This document shows, piece after piece, positions 50,393 through 59,900 of a stretch of DNA of 64,000 nucleotides. The notes beneath the pieces were generated by a model, which was given only the letters and a program-made list of their open reading frames with translations, had not been told where the DNA came from and did no database searches. Position numbers and translations under genes: made by a program. The DNA comes from BOG-1155 sp963717985 (GTDB taxonomy: Bacteria; Desulfobacterota; Syntrophorhabdia; Syntrophorhabdales; WCHB1-27): contig CAVQYC010000003.1 in assembly GCA_963717985.1 (NCBI GenBank), forward strand, positions 496,001 through 560,000. The letters run 5' to 3'. Position 1 is the first letter of the stretch; each line of letters opens with the position of its first letter.

Positions 50393-52819
50393 TTATGCGA
50401 TTTTCTTTTCTTCTCTCTCGTCGAGAAACCGTCCATCGTCGGTGATATCAAGAAAGGCGCTGTCCCAGTGGAAGTTCTCCAGCACGCGCATGCGCGCCTC
50501 TTTCCTCATCTGCCGGTAGGCTTCCGGGTGGCTCTCGATCATGTCGAGCATGAGGCGGATTCTAGCCTCCCAGTCGGTAAGGGAGCCTGCCTCGGCTATG
50601 TACCCTGTTTTTCCGTGGGCCACGATCTCCTGCGGCCCTCCCATGTTCGAGACGATTGCGGGCAGTCCGCACGACTGCGCCTCCAGTACCGCCTTGCCGA
50701 ACGTGTCGGTACTGCTCGGAAAGACAAAGAGCTCCGATGCGCCGTAGAGCGCGGGAAGTGTCTCCTGGCCGAGCCTGCCTGTGAAGACCGCCCGGGTACC
50801 GGATAGCACCCGGCGCATCTCATCGAGATACGGGCCGTCACCCGCGATAATGAGGTTCAGGTCAGACCTTTCCTGACAAAGCCGGAGGTAGACACGGGCA
50901 AGGAAATCGAGGCTCTTATCCTGTGAAATTCGTCCGGCATAAAGCAGCGAGATACCGTCACAAATGCCACACTGTTCTTCGAGCACTCGTCTGTCGGAGA
51001 CCCTCGGCGAAAAGAACGCCGAATTGATCCCGCGTCTGAATATTTTCATCTTTGAGGCTACCAGCCCCCGCTGTTCCAACATATCCCGGTAGACAGCCGT
51101 GGGCACCCGTATTTCATCCATCTGGTTGTAAAACCACCGTGTGTACGATTCCAGGATGTGGGCAACCGATGCGTCATTAATTATCTCTTTGGACTCAAGA
51201 GTAAAATCCGTGTGATACACGCCGATGCAGGGGACCTGCAAAAGCCTGGCGATAATCAGCCCCATCAATCCCACGGGACCAGGCGTGGAGATGAAGATAC
51301 GGTCCGGCGCGAGAGCGTACATCTGTTTCAACGAGGCAAGCAGCGAAGGGAGTTTCAGGACGTATCTTTCATAGTAGGGCAGGTTGAACTGATGGACGAA
51401 CGGCAGGTTGACGATGTTTGGCGGAAGATCCGGCGTAATGTCCTCCGGGGCAATCGCGGTCGCAATTCTCAGATCCACCCCCTGGACATGTGAGTGCCAG
51501 CCGATCTCTTTCAGGGTTACCGAAACGCCATTTAAATCCGCCAGGGTGTCGGTGAACCAGAGGATCCGGCGACCCGATTGCCTCTGCTGATCGAACCGTT
51601 CCATCAGGCTTTCCGACAGCGATTTTCCACGGTTCAGGTGCTTTAATGTCACCATGAAGGGGAGGGAAAGGAGAATACCGGGCAGCAGGGCTGCGATATT
51701 GTGCAAGACGCCGAGAAAGTCGATCTTGGCAAGATCACCCGTCAGTGATCGCAAGAAGCGCTTTGCGAACTCGTCCGATATCAGTATGAGCTGGCCGTAA
51801 ACCGCCTCGAGCATGTCGTCGACCGAGGCAAATTTCTGCTCTTGCAGTCTGTCGAGGAGTTCGCAGAACATGACGCGAAGCTTGTCCCCCTTGCGCCTGC
51901 TGAGTACTTTTATCCTGCGGATCTGCAGCTTTTTGAGGAATCCCAGCCGCTTTCCCTCGAACATCAGGTCGCTGACCTGACCAATAAAGTCGGGGCTCCT
52001 GCCCTTTCCCTGGCGGTGGGTGGAATAGTCATGGACTACCTTATAGACCGTGAGCGCGAGCGTCCGGTAATCATTGCATTTCCCTTCCGCGTGTGTCCGC
52101 TTGTTCCGCAGATTGGCAAAGAACGCCTCGATTGTCGGGACCGGTTGGGTCACTGTGAATGTTCTCCCTATGAAAATTCCTCCATGGTCGTCAGAGCCCC
52201 CGGTGAGCCCCTTGACCCATGATTCGGGTCCGTAAGGCTGCAACCGGTGCTTTCTGCAGAGCGCCTCGAAACGGTCGACGGTGAGGCCTTGCAGAATATT
52301 CATCCACAAATTGTTGTCAGTCTTGTTTCGGCCGCCATTTATGCCTTCGAAAACATCGAAGAGCACGATCAGCTTCTCGATGTGATCCACGGTCAGGCGC
52401 CCGTTGACGGAATACGTCGCGTGCGCTACAGAATGGGCAAGGTTTTTCTCCCGCACATAGTCACGCAGCTCGTAAATGTCCTTGCGCAGTTTTTGTATCT
52501 CGTTGAACTCCTGCTCGCCTATCCCGTAAAGAAGAAGGTGGATATGACACCCGTCCTCCGGAAATGATGCGGTAGCCTCGACGCCGACAATAACATCCGC
52601 GGAATGACTCTCTTTGAGCAGGAGGGCGCCGCTGATGCAGTTATGATCGGTGATGGCCACAAAATCCATTCCCGCCCTCTTTGCTTTCCTGTAGATGAGC
52701 AAGGGGTTGGAATAGGATTCCGCAACCTGGAAACGCTCCATAAACCACTCGGTGGGTGCTTCGGAGTAGCTCGAATGGACGTGAAGGTCGGCTTTGATTT
52801 CGCCTCCGACCGCTTTCAC
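50393..52819 (-). CDS. PHP-domain / GT4 glycosyltransferase fusion
   Basis: This is an 808-residue protein. Residues 8-260 form a PHP metal-phosphoesterase domain (DLHVHSSYS, AITDHNCISG, GGSDDHGG). A helical linker with a hydrophobic segment (LLPGILLSLPFMV, about 375) follows. Residues 420-790 form a GT4 glycosyltransferase (FTDTLADLNGVSVTL, RRGINSAFFSP, LLYAGRISQDKSLD, PSSTDTFGKAVLEAQSCGLPAIVS). Relatives include lipid glycosyltransferases of the SqdX/digalactosyl type. It may make a glycolipid or a carbohydrate. It has a Pho-type promoter. Confidence 0.82.
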   Translation of the reverse strand: MKAVGGEIKADLHVHSSYSEAPTEWFMERFQVAESYSNPLLIYRKAKRAGMDFVAITDHNCISGALLLKESHSADVIVGVEATASFPEDGCHIHLLLYGIGEQEFNEIQKLRKDIYELRDYVREKNLAHSVAHATYSVNGRLTVDHIEKLIVLFDVFEGINGGRNKTDNNLWMNILQGLTVDRFEALCRKHRLQPYGPESWVKGLTGGSDDHGGIFIGRTFTVTQPVPTIEAFFANLRNKRTHAEGKCNDYRTLALTVYKVVHDYSTHRQGKGRSPDFIGQVSDLMFEGKRLGFLKKLQIRRIKVLSRRKGDKLRVMFCELLDRLQEQKFASVDDMLEAVYGQLILISDEFAKRFLRSLTGDLAKIDFLGVLHNIAALLPGILLSLPFMVTLKHLNRGKSLSESLMERFDQQRQSGRRILWFTDTLADLNGVSVTLKEIGWHSHVQGVDLRIATAIAPEDITPDLPPNIVNLPFVHQFNLPYYERYVLKLPSLLASLKQMYALAPDRIFISTPGPVGLMGLIIARLLQVPCIGVYHTDFTLESKEIINDASVAHILESYTRWFYNQMDEIRVPTAVYRDMLEQRGLVASKMKIFRRGINSAFFSPRVSDRRVLEEQCGICDGISLLYAGRISQDKSLDFLARVYLRLCQERSDLNLIIAGDGPYLDEMRRVLSGTRAVFTGRLGQETLPALYGASELFVFPSSTDTFGKAVLEAQSCGLPAIVSNMGGPQEIVAHGKTGYIAEAGSLTDWEARIRLMLDMIESHPEAYRQMRKEARMRVLENFHWDSAFLDITDDGRFLDEREEKKIA

Positions 52820-52878
52820 TCTCGTTTCTGGATGGACTATGCCGGTAATTGCCTTTTCCTTATCTCAACGTTGCTACG

Positions 52879-52934
52879 ATTGTACAGGATAAAGGATAAA
52901 CATGGTGTGAACTTCGCATGAATTATTGGTTAAT
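52879..52934 (-). promoter_or_regulatory. Candidate Pho-type promoter of the PHP-GT4 gene
   Basis: Toward the gene: ATTAAC (52934-52929), ATTCAT (52923-52918), GTTCAC (52912-52907) and GTTTAT (52901-52896), spaced 11 bp. TACAAT (52884-52879) follows after 11 bases. Confidence 0.65.
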
Positions 52935-52977
52935 TCGACCATGAAAGAACCGGCCTTTTCGATGTACCGGCGCCTGC

Positions 52978-55449
52978 TCATCCTCTCCATCCCGGCCTGG
53001 CCTGCTGTTTTTCCGAGGAGATGCGATCGTTATGTATGGTCACGAGCAGCAGGGAAATGAGCGTCCGCAGGTCCGGCAGGGACAACCGGTCCTTGATGGC
53101 CTCCATCTTTATTCCAGCTATCCATCGATAGATGTTTCGGCCGGCCGTAATGGCGTGAAGCGCCTCCGCCGGCGCATAACCCGGGACGGATGTGGCAGAA
53201 TCGGCAAGCCGCACATGACGTTCCAGCACATGAAACGCCCCGTCCATGTGGCGCTCTCGCAAGTCGTGACGATAAAAGGATTCAGCGGCGGCATTAAACT
53301 CGTCCGCGCACAGGTCCAGGGGGGAAGCGCAACCTTTACTGTCACAGATGTTCCGCGTAAGCCTGGCGGCAGCCGTAGCGCCGTTCCGGTTCTCCAGCCG
53401 ATTTCTCAGATCACTGATCGTCTCCCTGATGTCCAGAAGCTCGACGAGCTCGGCGCCTTCCTCCGCGATCAGCTCCAGAAGGGCCTTGCGGTATTCAGCG
53501 TGATATACCCGCAGGTAACCGGGGTAACGCTTGCTCGGCCGGGTATCTGCCGTCCGTCCGACGATCCGGCGCAGGAAAAGATTATCCGTATCCTGCCTGA
53601 TGAAGAACGTGGGCAAACCGATGGCGGTACCGAAAATCACCTGCCTGCGCTCGCTCTCGCAGAACGGGTGGTCGGGAATATGCGCATGCGTCAGCTCTCC
53701 CTTAAGTATATATTTGCTCGCCAGCAGCATGATCAGGTTCTGCATATCGGCCGCCGGTCCCATGTCTTCACGAATATTCTCAAAGAGGCTGTAGTGACGG
53801 GCTTCAAAGCCGGAAAACCCCGTGGCGTCGAATTCCTGTGGTTTAAAAAGAAGATAAAAAAACACGCGGGGGTCGAAAACACCGAGATGCGCCAGGTCCA
53901 TCTTCGCCCGCTCCGTATTGCCCTGGACTCCATTGAGGGCAGGACTGCTCTCGGGGCTCATCAGGCAGACGAGATGGTCTATTAAACGGAAGTCGGGAAC
54001 AAAATCCCCCTTGAGGCCGAGCAGCTTGCCAACGGCACGGTCCAGCCACTTCGGTCCAAAGGGGGTGATCGGCCGGCCGAATGTCCGTATCTGCGCCTTC
54101 TTTTTCCACCGTCTCCAGAGCATCCTCAGGTGCGTATAATCGAGTTCGTGGGGCAAAAATGCAAGTACCCTTTCCGGATGAAAATCCACAAAATCGACTC
54201 TGTAGGGAGCGGCGCTGTATGTGTTGACGAAGAGAGGAAGAAAATGCTCAGCGATCTTTACCAGGAGGTCGGCGAAATATTTCTCATGCATGCCGGTGAA
54301 CCCGCATGTCTTGTCCAGCCTCAGATCGGTCAGTTTGCGGCTGCCCATGCTGATATGGATGCCGTTATTGGCCAGGCTTGTATTCGAGGTATCAGGCAGC
54401 ACAATCAGATTATTGGTGATGATCCCCGCATGCCTTAGCTTGGCAATGCCATTCAGTTGACTTCTGCTGAGCACCTCATGGCAGACGTGCATATACTCCT
54501 GTTTTTCCTCGCCGCAGTCCCATCCTGAGAGACATGGACTTATGAAGAGCTCCCGGTAAAAGGAATCGGAAACCGCTTCGTTTAATCGTCTCTGCCTGGT
54601 TGGCGTGTGGGGCGAAAGATAGACCATGATCTTCTGACCGCCCGCTTCAACGCCAAAGGCCCGGTTGGCGTACATGGCGAGAAACTGCGTCAGGAGCATT
54701 CTTTTCGCCGCTTCCTCCGCAATCCCTCGACCGAGGCCCATACTGTGGTCGGAGTGGATCACGTGGAACGAGTGGGTCTCGGGGCTGGTATTGTCGCTCA
54801 GAAAATGATTGAGCAATTCCAGGCCGGTCTGCCGGATCGCCGGATGGAGTTCCGTTGCCGAGCCGATTAAGTCGGCCAGCGCCAGCTTGAGGACGTAGCT
54901 GACCGGTAACCTGAGCACCTCGTCTCCGGCTTCACCCATGAAGAATTTACCGGCATCGCTTCGTTGTCCCCGGTCGGGCCGGGTTTTGTCCGCGAGAAGG
55001 TCGTGCTCGAAAACCTGGAGCGCCAAGGGACTTAGGGTCTTCGGGGAAATACGGACCCAACTGTTCTCCCAGACTTGCTCCGGATTACGCTCCAGGAATC
55101 GTTCCATATCCTCTATTCGTTTACGGGGCATATCTCCGGCGATGTTTCTTCTGAGCACATTCGCGTAATAGTTGGATTGCTCTATGGTAAGCGGCAGATC
55201 TACCGAGCCTTTGCTGCCGACCACCACGGCCTGAAGCTCAATCTCGCTGCCCGCGGTGACGTCGCCCGCCGCGAAGGGGAGCGACGCGAGGAACCGCTCC
55301 GGGTGGGTTATTTGCACATCGAGCAGCGTGCGAAGGCTTTCGGGCGACCAGCACTCAGCGGCGGCGGGATGAATGGTGGGAACAGAAACGGAAGGACCGC
55401 CGGGAACTAGTGCGGGTCCTGTTCGGGCTATCGTCGGTCTTCTGGCCAT
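52978..55449 (-). CDS. Large uncharacterised protein, 823 aa (paralogue of the 805-aa protein)
   Basis: It is collinear with the 805-aa protein over nearly its full length. Shared blocks include GSEIELQAVVVGSKG, LLNHFLSDNTSPETHSFH, SPCLSGWDCGEEKQEYM, CHEVLSRSQLN, NTYSAAPYR and FLPHELDYTHLRMLWRRWK. The N-terminal 50 residues differ and are Pro/Ser rich. No known domain is apparent. A Pho-type promoter ends 13 bp upstream of the ATG, giving a very short leader; AAGGA abuts the ATG, so translation may be leaderless or start later. It stands alone between glycosyltransferase genes. Confidence 0.8.
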   Translation of the reverse strand: MARRPTIARTGPALVPGGPSVSVPTIHPAAAECWSPESLRTLLDVQITHPERFLASLPFAAGDVTAGSEIELQAVVVGSKGSVDLPLTIEQSNYYANVLRRNIAGDMPRKRIEDMERFLERNPEQVWENSWVRISPKTLSPLALQVFEHDLLADKTRPDRGQRSDAGKFFMGEAGDEVLRLPVSYVLKLALADLIGSATELHPAIRQTGLELLNHFLSDNTSPETHSFHVIHSDHSMGLGRGIAEEAAKRMLLTQFLAMYANRAFGVEAGGQKIMVYLSPHTPTRQRRLNEAVSDSFYRELFISPCLSGWDCGEEKQEYMHVCHEVLSRSQLNGIAKLRHAGIITNNLIVLPDTSNTSLANNGIHISMGSRKLTDLRLDKTCGFTGMHEKYFADLLVKIAEHFLPLFVNTYSAAPYRVDFVDFHPERVLAFLPHELDYTHLRMLWRRWKKKAQIRTFGRPITPFGPKWLDRAVGKLLGLKGDFVPDFRLIDHLVCLMSPESSPALNGVQGNTERAKMDLAHLGVFDPRVFFYLLFKPQEFDATGFSGFEARHYSLFENIREDMGPAADMQNLIMLLASKYILKGELTHAHIPDHPFCESERRQVIFGTAIGLPTFFIRQDTDNLFLRRIVGRTADTRPSKRYPGYLRVYHAEYRKALLELIAEEGAELVELLDIRETISDLRNRLENRNGATAAARLTRNICDSKGCASPLDLCADEFNAAAESFYRHDLRERHMDGAFHVLERHVRLADSATSVPGYAPAEALHAITAGRNIYRWIAGIKMEAIKDRLSLPDLRTLISLLLVTIHNDRISSEKQQARPGWRG

Positions 55450-55461
55450 TCCTTAAACGAT

Positions 55462-55516
55462 ATTATGACGAGACCGTGTTAAGCATAGATGGGAATGGCG
55501 TTAATTTTTGATGAAA
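55462..55516 (-). promoter_or_regulatory. Candidate Pho-type promoter of the 823-aa gene
   Basis: Toward the gene: TTTCAT (55516-55511), ATTAAC (55505-55500), a weak position at 55494-55489, and CTTAAC (55483-55478), in 11-bp register. Ten bases later is CATAAT (55467-55462). Confidence 0.65.
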
Positions 55517-55539
55517 AAAAACCAGGCAGTGATTGTTTT

Positions 55540-56718
55540 TCATGGAGTGAGCGAGAGGGAGCGGGCAACCGCATCAACGATCGAAAAGGCGGCGTCCGGC
55601 CGCGCAATCCGCCGGATGTTTTCCCGTATGTGCTCAAGACGGGCGGGATCGGCCGCCAGATGGTTGATTTTGAACCCGAGGTCTTCGAGACTGCGGGCTT
55701 TGAGGCCGGCGCCGTTTTCCAAAATATAGTCTGAATTTGCCTCTTCCTGTCCGGGGATGGGATCGACCATGATCATGGGGAGGCCGGCCGCCAGGCTCTC
55801 CGCGGTGGTGATGCCGCCAGGCTTGGAAATGAGAATATCACTGAGGCGCATAAGCGTTTCGACGAAATCGATAAATTCGAAGATCAACGCGATGCGTCGC
55901 TCTCGCGACTGCTTCGCCTCGACCCGTTTATAAAGCTCTTTGTTCCGGCCCGCCAGTACTACGAGCTGAAACGCTCCATCAACCATACCCAAATGATCGA
56001 TCATCCGCTCAACGGCAGACACCCGAAAGTTCCAGCCCGCCATCAGAAGGATTACCGGGGACGTCTCCTTCAGACCATATCTCCGGCGAAGCTCCCCGCG
56101 GTCTTTTTCCTCCATGAAGGCGGGGTCGATCGGTATTCCTGTGTCAAGGATCGAGTCGCCGGGCACTCCCAGCCGCACCAGCTCGTGTTTCATTAGCGGA
56201 TGGGCCACACTGTAGCCTTCCACGTGCCCATGCCTGACCAACCAGAAGGGATGGACCTCATAGTCGGTGAGGGTGACAAAAACCCGGAGATCATGCTGCC
56301 TGCGCTCCTGGTACTCGGCCGCGAGGTTTGCGGGGATGAAATGCGTGCTGATAACGGCGTCGGGCCGAAAGGCGGCGAGAAGCCTGAAGAACGAAGCTGC
56401 ATTCAAGCGGTCGAACCACATGCGCAGACCGTGAGCACTCTGCCCGCTCTTGGATGCTGAGTAGAGATACCCGTAAAAGAAGGGAAACGTTTTGGCGACC
56501 CACCCGTATGCCCCGCCGTAGAGCTGCCTCGCAGGCCACGCGCAATAATCGAGCAGATCGATCCTCTTCACCACTACATCAGGATACCGCCGGCGGAACG
56601 CATTTTCGAGCGCTTCCGCCGCCTTCATATGACCGGTCCCCGCTCTGGCAGAGACTATCAGCACTCTTGGCGCGTCACGAGATTGAGGTATGTGTAACCT
56701 GTCCACTGGATCGCTCAC
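55540..56718 (-). CDS. MGDG-synthase-like diacylglycerol glycosyltransferase (GT28)
   Basis: This 392-residue protein is of the MGDG synthase/UgtP type. The N-terminal acceptor domain has SARAGTGHMKAAEAL and STHFIPANLA, which bind diacylglycerol. The C-terminal donor domain has ILLMAGWN and ISKPGGITTAESLAAGLPMI, the UDP-sugar loop. The product is expected to be monoglycosyl diacylglycerol, a phosphorus-free membrane lipid. It has its own Pho-type promoter and lies beside the giant-protein gene on the same strand. Confidence 0.85.
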   Translation of the reverse strand: MSDPVDRLHIPQSRDAPRVLIVSARAGTGHMKAAEALENAFRRRYPDVVVKRIDLLDYCAWPARQLYGGAYGWVAKTFPFFYGYLYSASKSGQSAHGLRMWFDRLNAASFFRLLAAFRPDAVISTHFIPANLAAEYQERRQHDLRVFVTLTDYEVHPFWLVRHGHVEGYSVAHPLMKHELVRLGVPGDSILDTGIPIDPAFMEEKDRGELRRRYGLKETSPVILLMAGWNFRVSAVERMIDHLGMVDGAFQLVVLAGRNKELYKRVEAKQSRERRIALIFEFIDFVETLMRLSDILISKPGGITTAESLAAGLPMIMVDPIPGQEEANSDYILENGAGLKARSLEDLGFKINHLAADPARLEHIRENIRRIARPDAAFSIVDAVARSLSLTP

Positions 56719-56739
56719 TGTACCAGCCTGGTTGCGACT

Positions 56740-56798
56740 ATCGTATGAAGATCCCGTTAATTTTGGGTTAACTCGTGAATTGTTAATAATCTGTTAAT
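56740..56798 (-). promoter_or_regulatory. Candidate Pho-type promoter of the MGDG-synthase-like gene
   Basis: Toward the gene: ATTAAC (56798-56793), ATTAAC (56787-56782), then GTTAAC (56772-56767) and ATTAAC (56761-56756). These are two pairs at 11 bp, separated by 15 bp. Ten bases later is TACGAT (56745-56740). Confidence 0.75.
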
Positions 56799-56948
56799 TC
56801 GCCTTATCCTCGGTCAATCGCTCTTAAGACGCGCCCGGCGCCCTCCGACAATCAGATATGACCGCTGTCCCGCTGAGGCGCTTTGCCCCCCTCGTCTCAA
56901 GGAAGGGTTTAGACATCAGGACAGTCGGAATATGAGAGGAGACCGCCA

Positions 56949-59900
56949 ATGACACTCAGAGGAAAACTTCTATCCAACAGCGCCATCACTGTGACCGGCA
57001 TTCTTCTTATCAGCATCGCCGCCCTCATTGGAATCTATCACGTGAAACAGAGGGTGTTCGACGTGACAGAGAACTCCACTCCCCGGCAGCTGACCACTCT
57101 CGAGTTCACAAAAACACTGCAGGAACACAGCGCGCTCCTCTCCGTCGCAATGTCAGCGGCAACGGAATCTGAAATCTCAGGGCGGGAACAGGAACTTGGC
57201 CGGACGCTTCTCAAGCTCAAACTTATCGCGTCCAGGATGCGGCCTTTCCAGACGACAAAGAACACGGTCCCAATCCATGAGACCATAGGTGAAGTCGAAG
57301 CCCTGACGCATCAAATCGTCAGATCCACACGGGAGCGCGTACAGGCCGAGCAGCGCGCGGCCCGGTCCCGGGCGGAGGCACAGGAACTCATCCGGCTGAA
57401 CGCCGACAATCGCCTGCTCCTCCAATCGTCCCTAAAGAAGCTTGAGACCGCCTCTATTTCAGGTCTTATGCGCTCAAGCTTTAAAACTAAAGAGATGACC
57501 GCTCAATTCAGGGCGTTACAGAGTGGAAAGGACTCTTTTCAGCAGCTTGAGTCTGCCTTTAATGACCTGCGAACAGCCGCGAATGTCCATGACATCGCCG
57601 TTATCAGGGGCAGGGCCGGTTTCGCTCTGCAAACATTAAGACAACACGTCGAGAACATGGCGCAGATCACCCAGTCGCTCCTGTCCTTTGAGAAACCGGC
57701 TTTTGACGCACAGGGACCCTTCTCCCTGAAAGCCATCCAGTTGACGGACCCAGGTACTCCGAACTCGGATCTCTTCGAAAAGTCGTGGAGGTTTTGCAGG
57801 GCCCGTCTCGACGAGATATCGCGTCTTATAACCGAAGATTCCGAGGACACGACAGCGGTCTTTTACTCAGAGAACGGTCAGCTAGAGCAGCGGCTCCTCG
57901 ATTCGGATGCGGTAGGCAAGGTGATGCTGCTCAATACAGAGCTCGCCACCATCACTGACGGCATCCAGAACTCAGTCCAGACTTTGGTGCATGAACGGAG
58001 TCCGGATCGGATACGCGCTTCGGGGGAGTCCATCAGAAACCTGTTTGGAACGACGAAAGGCATCATGTTCGAGATGGAGAGTACTCTCATCATGGACGCA
58101 CGGGACGAAGAGCGGAACCTGATCCATGAGACAGGGATCATGCTCGACCGGGTTGAAAGGCTCGTGATGAAGGATGGGGGCATCATTCAGGCCCTGGAGG
58201 CCGCAGCGGATACGCGGATTCAATCGGAGCAGATGGTAGCGAAACTGGTGAGCATGATCCAAGCCCAAAAGGAAATGGGCAACAAGATCGTCCGCGACGC
58301 CCACGACGAGCAAGACCGAACAGTTGGAACGGTAAACCTGATGGTCAAGGCAGTTACGGCGCTTCTGCTCGGGGCAGTCGTCTTCGTTCTGGGCGTCACG
58401 GTCGTGCTGGATCGACGGATCGGGCGGTCGATCATCAATCTTGTGGCGGATCTGAAAGCCGCAAAAGAAGGGGCGGAGACAGCGAACAGGGCCAAGTCGC
58501 ACTTCCTGGCGAACATGAGCCACGAGATCAGAACACCCATGAATGGCGTACTCGGGCTCCTAGAGCTTCTCAAGGCCAGCGCCCTTGCGGAAAAACAGCG
58601 CAACTACGTGAACATGGCGCTCTCGTCCGGCATAGTCTTGCTCAACGTTATCAACGACATACTCGACTTTTCCAAAATGGAAGCAGGCCACATGGAATTG
58701 GTGATAGAAGAACTCGATCTGCCTCAGATTGCAGAAGACGCGGCGGCTCTCTTCAGCGAACAGGCGGACGCGAAGAAGGTCGAGATGCTCTGTCACGTCT
58801 TGCCGGCCACCCCCCGGCGCCTGCGCGGCGACGCGACGCGTCTGCGGCAGATCATCATCAACCTTATCGGAAATGCCATAAAGTTCACGGAAAGCGGAGA
58901 GGTGGCGCTTAAGGTCCTTCCCCTTACGACCCACGGCGATACGGTAACACTCCGCTTCGAGGTGAGCGATACGGGTATCGGCATTTCTCCGGAGGCGCAA
59001 GCGCGGATTTTCGATTCCTTCGCGCAAGCCGATTCATCGACCACCCGCAAGTTCGGAGGAACGGGCCTTGGGTTGAGCATAGCGACGCAACTGGTTCACA
59101 TGATGGACGGAGAGATCGGCGTGGAGAGCGAACCGGGAAAGGGATCGACCTTCTGGTTCACCGCCCGGTTCCAGACGGCAGAGGGCGTCACGACAAGCGA
59201 ACGGGCCGGCGATATACAGAACGACCCACGCGAACTCAAGGGCTTGAGGGTTCTCGTCGTAGACGACAACGCAACGAATCGCCAAATATTGAACGACATG
59301 TTCCTTGCGTGGGGGTTTGAGCCGGGGAGCGCAACGAATGGCGCAGAGGCGCTCCGGATGCTCGAGGAAGCCCGGCTGGCGGGCAGGCATTTCCAGCTTG
59401 CCGTCCTCGATATGATGATGCCGGGTATGAGCGGCATCGACCTGGCACGGGCGTTAAGGAAAGGCACGGCGTTCGCGGATCTGCGACTGATCATGCTTAC
59501 CTCCCTTGATGGATCGGGAGAACTGGAGATAGCACGGCAAGTGGGGATCGCAGCCTATCTCATAAAGCCCGTTCGTCAGTCCCGGCTTTTGAACGCCGTC
59601 ACCTCAGCTATGGGGATGAAAGCCGCGGACACAAACAACACCGATTTCCATACCGGCCGGTGCTTCGCAGGGGCGTCGGTGCTGCTGGTTGAGGACCATC
59701 CGGTCAACCAGGAGGTGGGCAAAGCCATGCTCGAACATCTCGGTTGTTCAGTCGAAGTGGCAGGCAACGGGAGAATCGCCCTCGACCTGTACTCGCATCG
59801 ATCTTACGACCTGGTTCTTATGGACTGTCAGATGCCTGAAATGGATGGCTACGAGGCGACCAGGGCAATAAGAAGCGCCGAGACAGCCCGAAACGGCGCC

